DNA from: Tigriopus japonicus
Taxonomy: Eukaryota; Arthropoda; Copepoda; Harpacticoida; Harpacticidae
Assembly: GCA_010645155.1 (NCBI GenBank)
Contig: CM021315.1
Coordinates: 3,522,612 to 3,586,611 of the forward strand
Direction of reading: 5' to 3'
DNA length: 64,000 nt
Positions within the stretch are counted from its first letter, which is position 1; each line of letters begins with the position of its first letter. The notes below the pieces were generated by a model. The model saw nothing but the letters and a program-made list of their open reading frames with translations. It did not search any database and was not told where the DNA came from. Positions 63,139-64,000 of the stretch are shown here, one piece after another. The translations under genes were made by a program, and so were the position numbers.

Positions 63139-64000
63139 GAACCTGTTTTTTTAATTGTTGGGTGCTAGGGTCAGAGGTTTTATCCTCGCCCGGCCAGCGC
63201 AGCCAGCCATCACATCATCCATTTTTTCCGATAGGCATTCTCATGTCCGGTATCAGATTGGTTCGTTTTCATTTGGGATACGGTTATGTTAAGGGCAAGT
63301 ATTTCCCTTCTCAAACTTGCTTTCGCATTTTATCGAAACTTCAAGTAAAACAAACTTTTTCCGCGTTTTCAAGACCCCAAATACATTTTTTAAATCTAAA
63401 TGACCTAAAAAAGGTCGCCAACTTTTTTCTAAGTGAAAGAAGGAGAAAAACAAATTGAACTAAAAATCGAGGACAAAAATAAATTGTATACTGAAAAAAA
63501 CTCAATTTGAGCCATTTTTTGCTGCAAAAACTTTTTTGGCCATTTTTCGCTAAACACACTTTTTTTGCCAATTTTATCTGAAAAACTTTTTAGTCATATT
63601 TTTTACTAAAAAACTTCTTTTTTGACAGTTTTTTAAACATTTTTCCATCCCCTTCCTGTAAGTATTTTGTATATTACGCTTGTGGCTTGATAATCTTTGC
63701 GTTTTATCTCCGTGGCTGCATGGTGTTCCTTCTAAATTGAGACCGAAAGTGTCCTCCCTTTACTGCGCCATATTTTCAAATTTGACGCTTCCTGTCAAAC
63801 AAAATGTTTTTGTTATCCTTTTGTCAAGATTTTTTGCTCGCAACAAATTTTTATCTGAGAGTTTTGAATTTGAGAAAGTGGCCTCTGAGCAGACCTGTTC
63901 CAGATACTTTGAAAAAGTATCTAGATAAGGTAGTATTTTCCGCAAAATATCTAGAAAAAGATAGTTTAAGATACTTCTCAAAAAATGTATCTAGATAAAG
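63139..64000. other. No gene; TATCTAGATA motifs at the end
   Basis: T-rich DNA with repeated ACTTTTTTGGCCATTTTT-like units at 63520-63640, then four TATCTAGA-type motifs at 63915-63998, which may be the start of another element cut by the window edge. Confidence 0.35.

Overview
This is metazoan nuclear DNA, most likely from an arthropod; the protein families suggest a crustacean such as a copepod, but that is inference. It is AT-rich, genes are split by GT-AG introns, and mariner/Tc1, hAT-like, non-LTR and tRNA-derived elements fill most of it. There is a 156-base assembly gap at 52343-52498 and a single N at 4994. No rRNA, CRISPR or bacterial operon structure is visible.

Host genes. Three multi-exon genes for small secreted, cysteine-rich proteins can be reconstructed, all built from phase 1-1 modules. 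(a) Minus strand 6875-6250 (partial): signal peptide, then PAN/apple-like cysteine-rich exons. (b) Minus strand 41448-33085 (complete): signal peptide with a novel N-terminal module, two TSP1-type modules and a C-terminal vitelline-membrane-outer-layer-I (VMO-I) domain; one intron of about 5.9 kb is full of transposons. (c) Plus strand from 54693 to at least 62423 (3' end not found): the same N-terminal architecture followed by at least four TSP1 exons. (b) and (c) are divergently transcribed paralogues about 13 kb apart and share a probable 6-base microexon.

Mobile DNA, left to right: 5' half of a non-LTR element with a CCCH-finger ORF1 (1-2235); hAT-like MITEs (2613-3417, 5610-6072); a mariner with a DD34D transposase (8199-9606); foldback elements (9918-13045); the left arm of a 2.2-2.4 kb inverted repeat (13785-15983) whose partner lies at 44012-46402; a DD37D mariner (18036-23452) split by a full-length, apparently intact non-LTR retrotransposon with a PHD-finger ORF1 (about 19205-23393); a minus-strand reverse transcriptase cut inside its motif A codons by a 2.77 kb hAT-like element (23717-26485), which itself holds two foldback elements; a 5.4 kb element with about 450-bp terminal inverted repeats (27063-32487) that carries two further retrotransposon remnants.

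The introns of gene (b) and the regions round gene (c) hold two copies of a dimeric tRNA-derived SINE, two precise 450-bp foldback copies, a pogo-like MITE containing a hAT MITE, a decayed DD37D-type mariner (48675-50164) and an intact DD37D mariner (60489-61768). The window reads as a few fast-evolving secreted-protein genes embedded in deeply nested transposons. The points most worth testing are the TSP1/VMO-I gene pair with its microexon, the perfect 117-bp inverted repeat that ends 34 bp before the start codon of gene (c), and the long inverted repeat.
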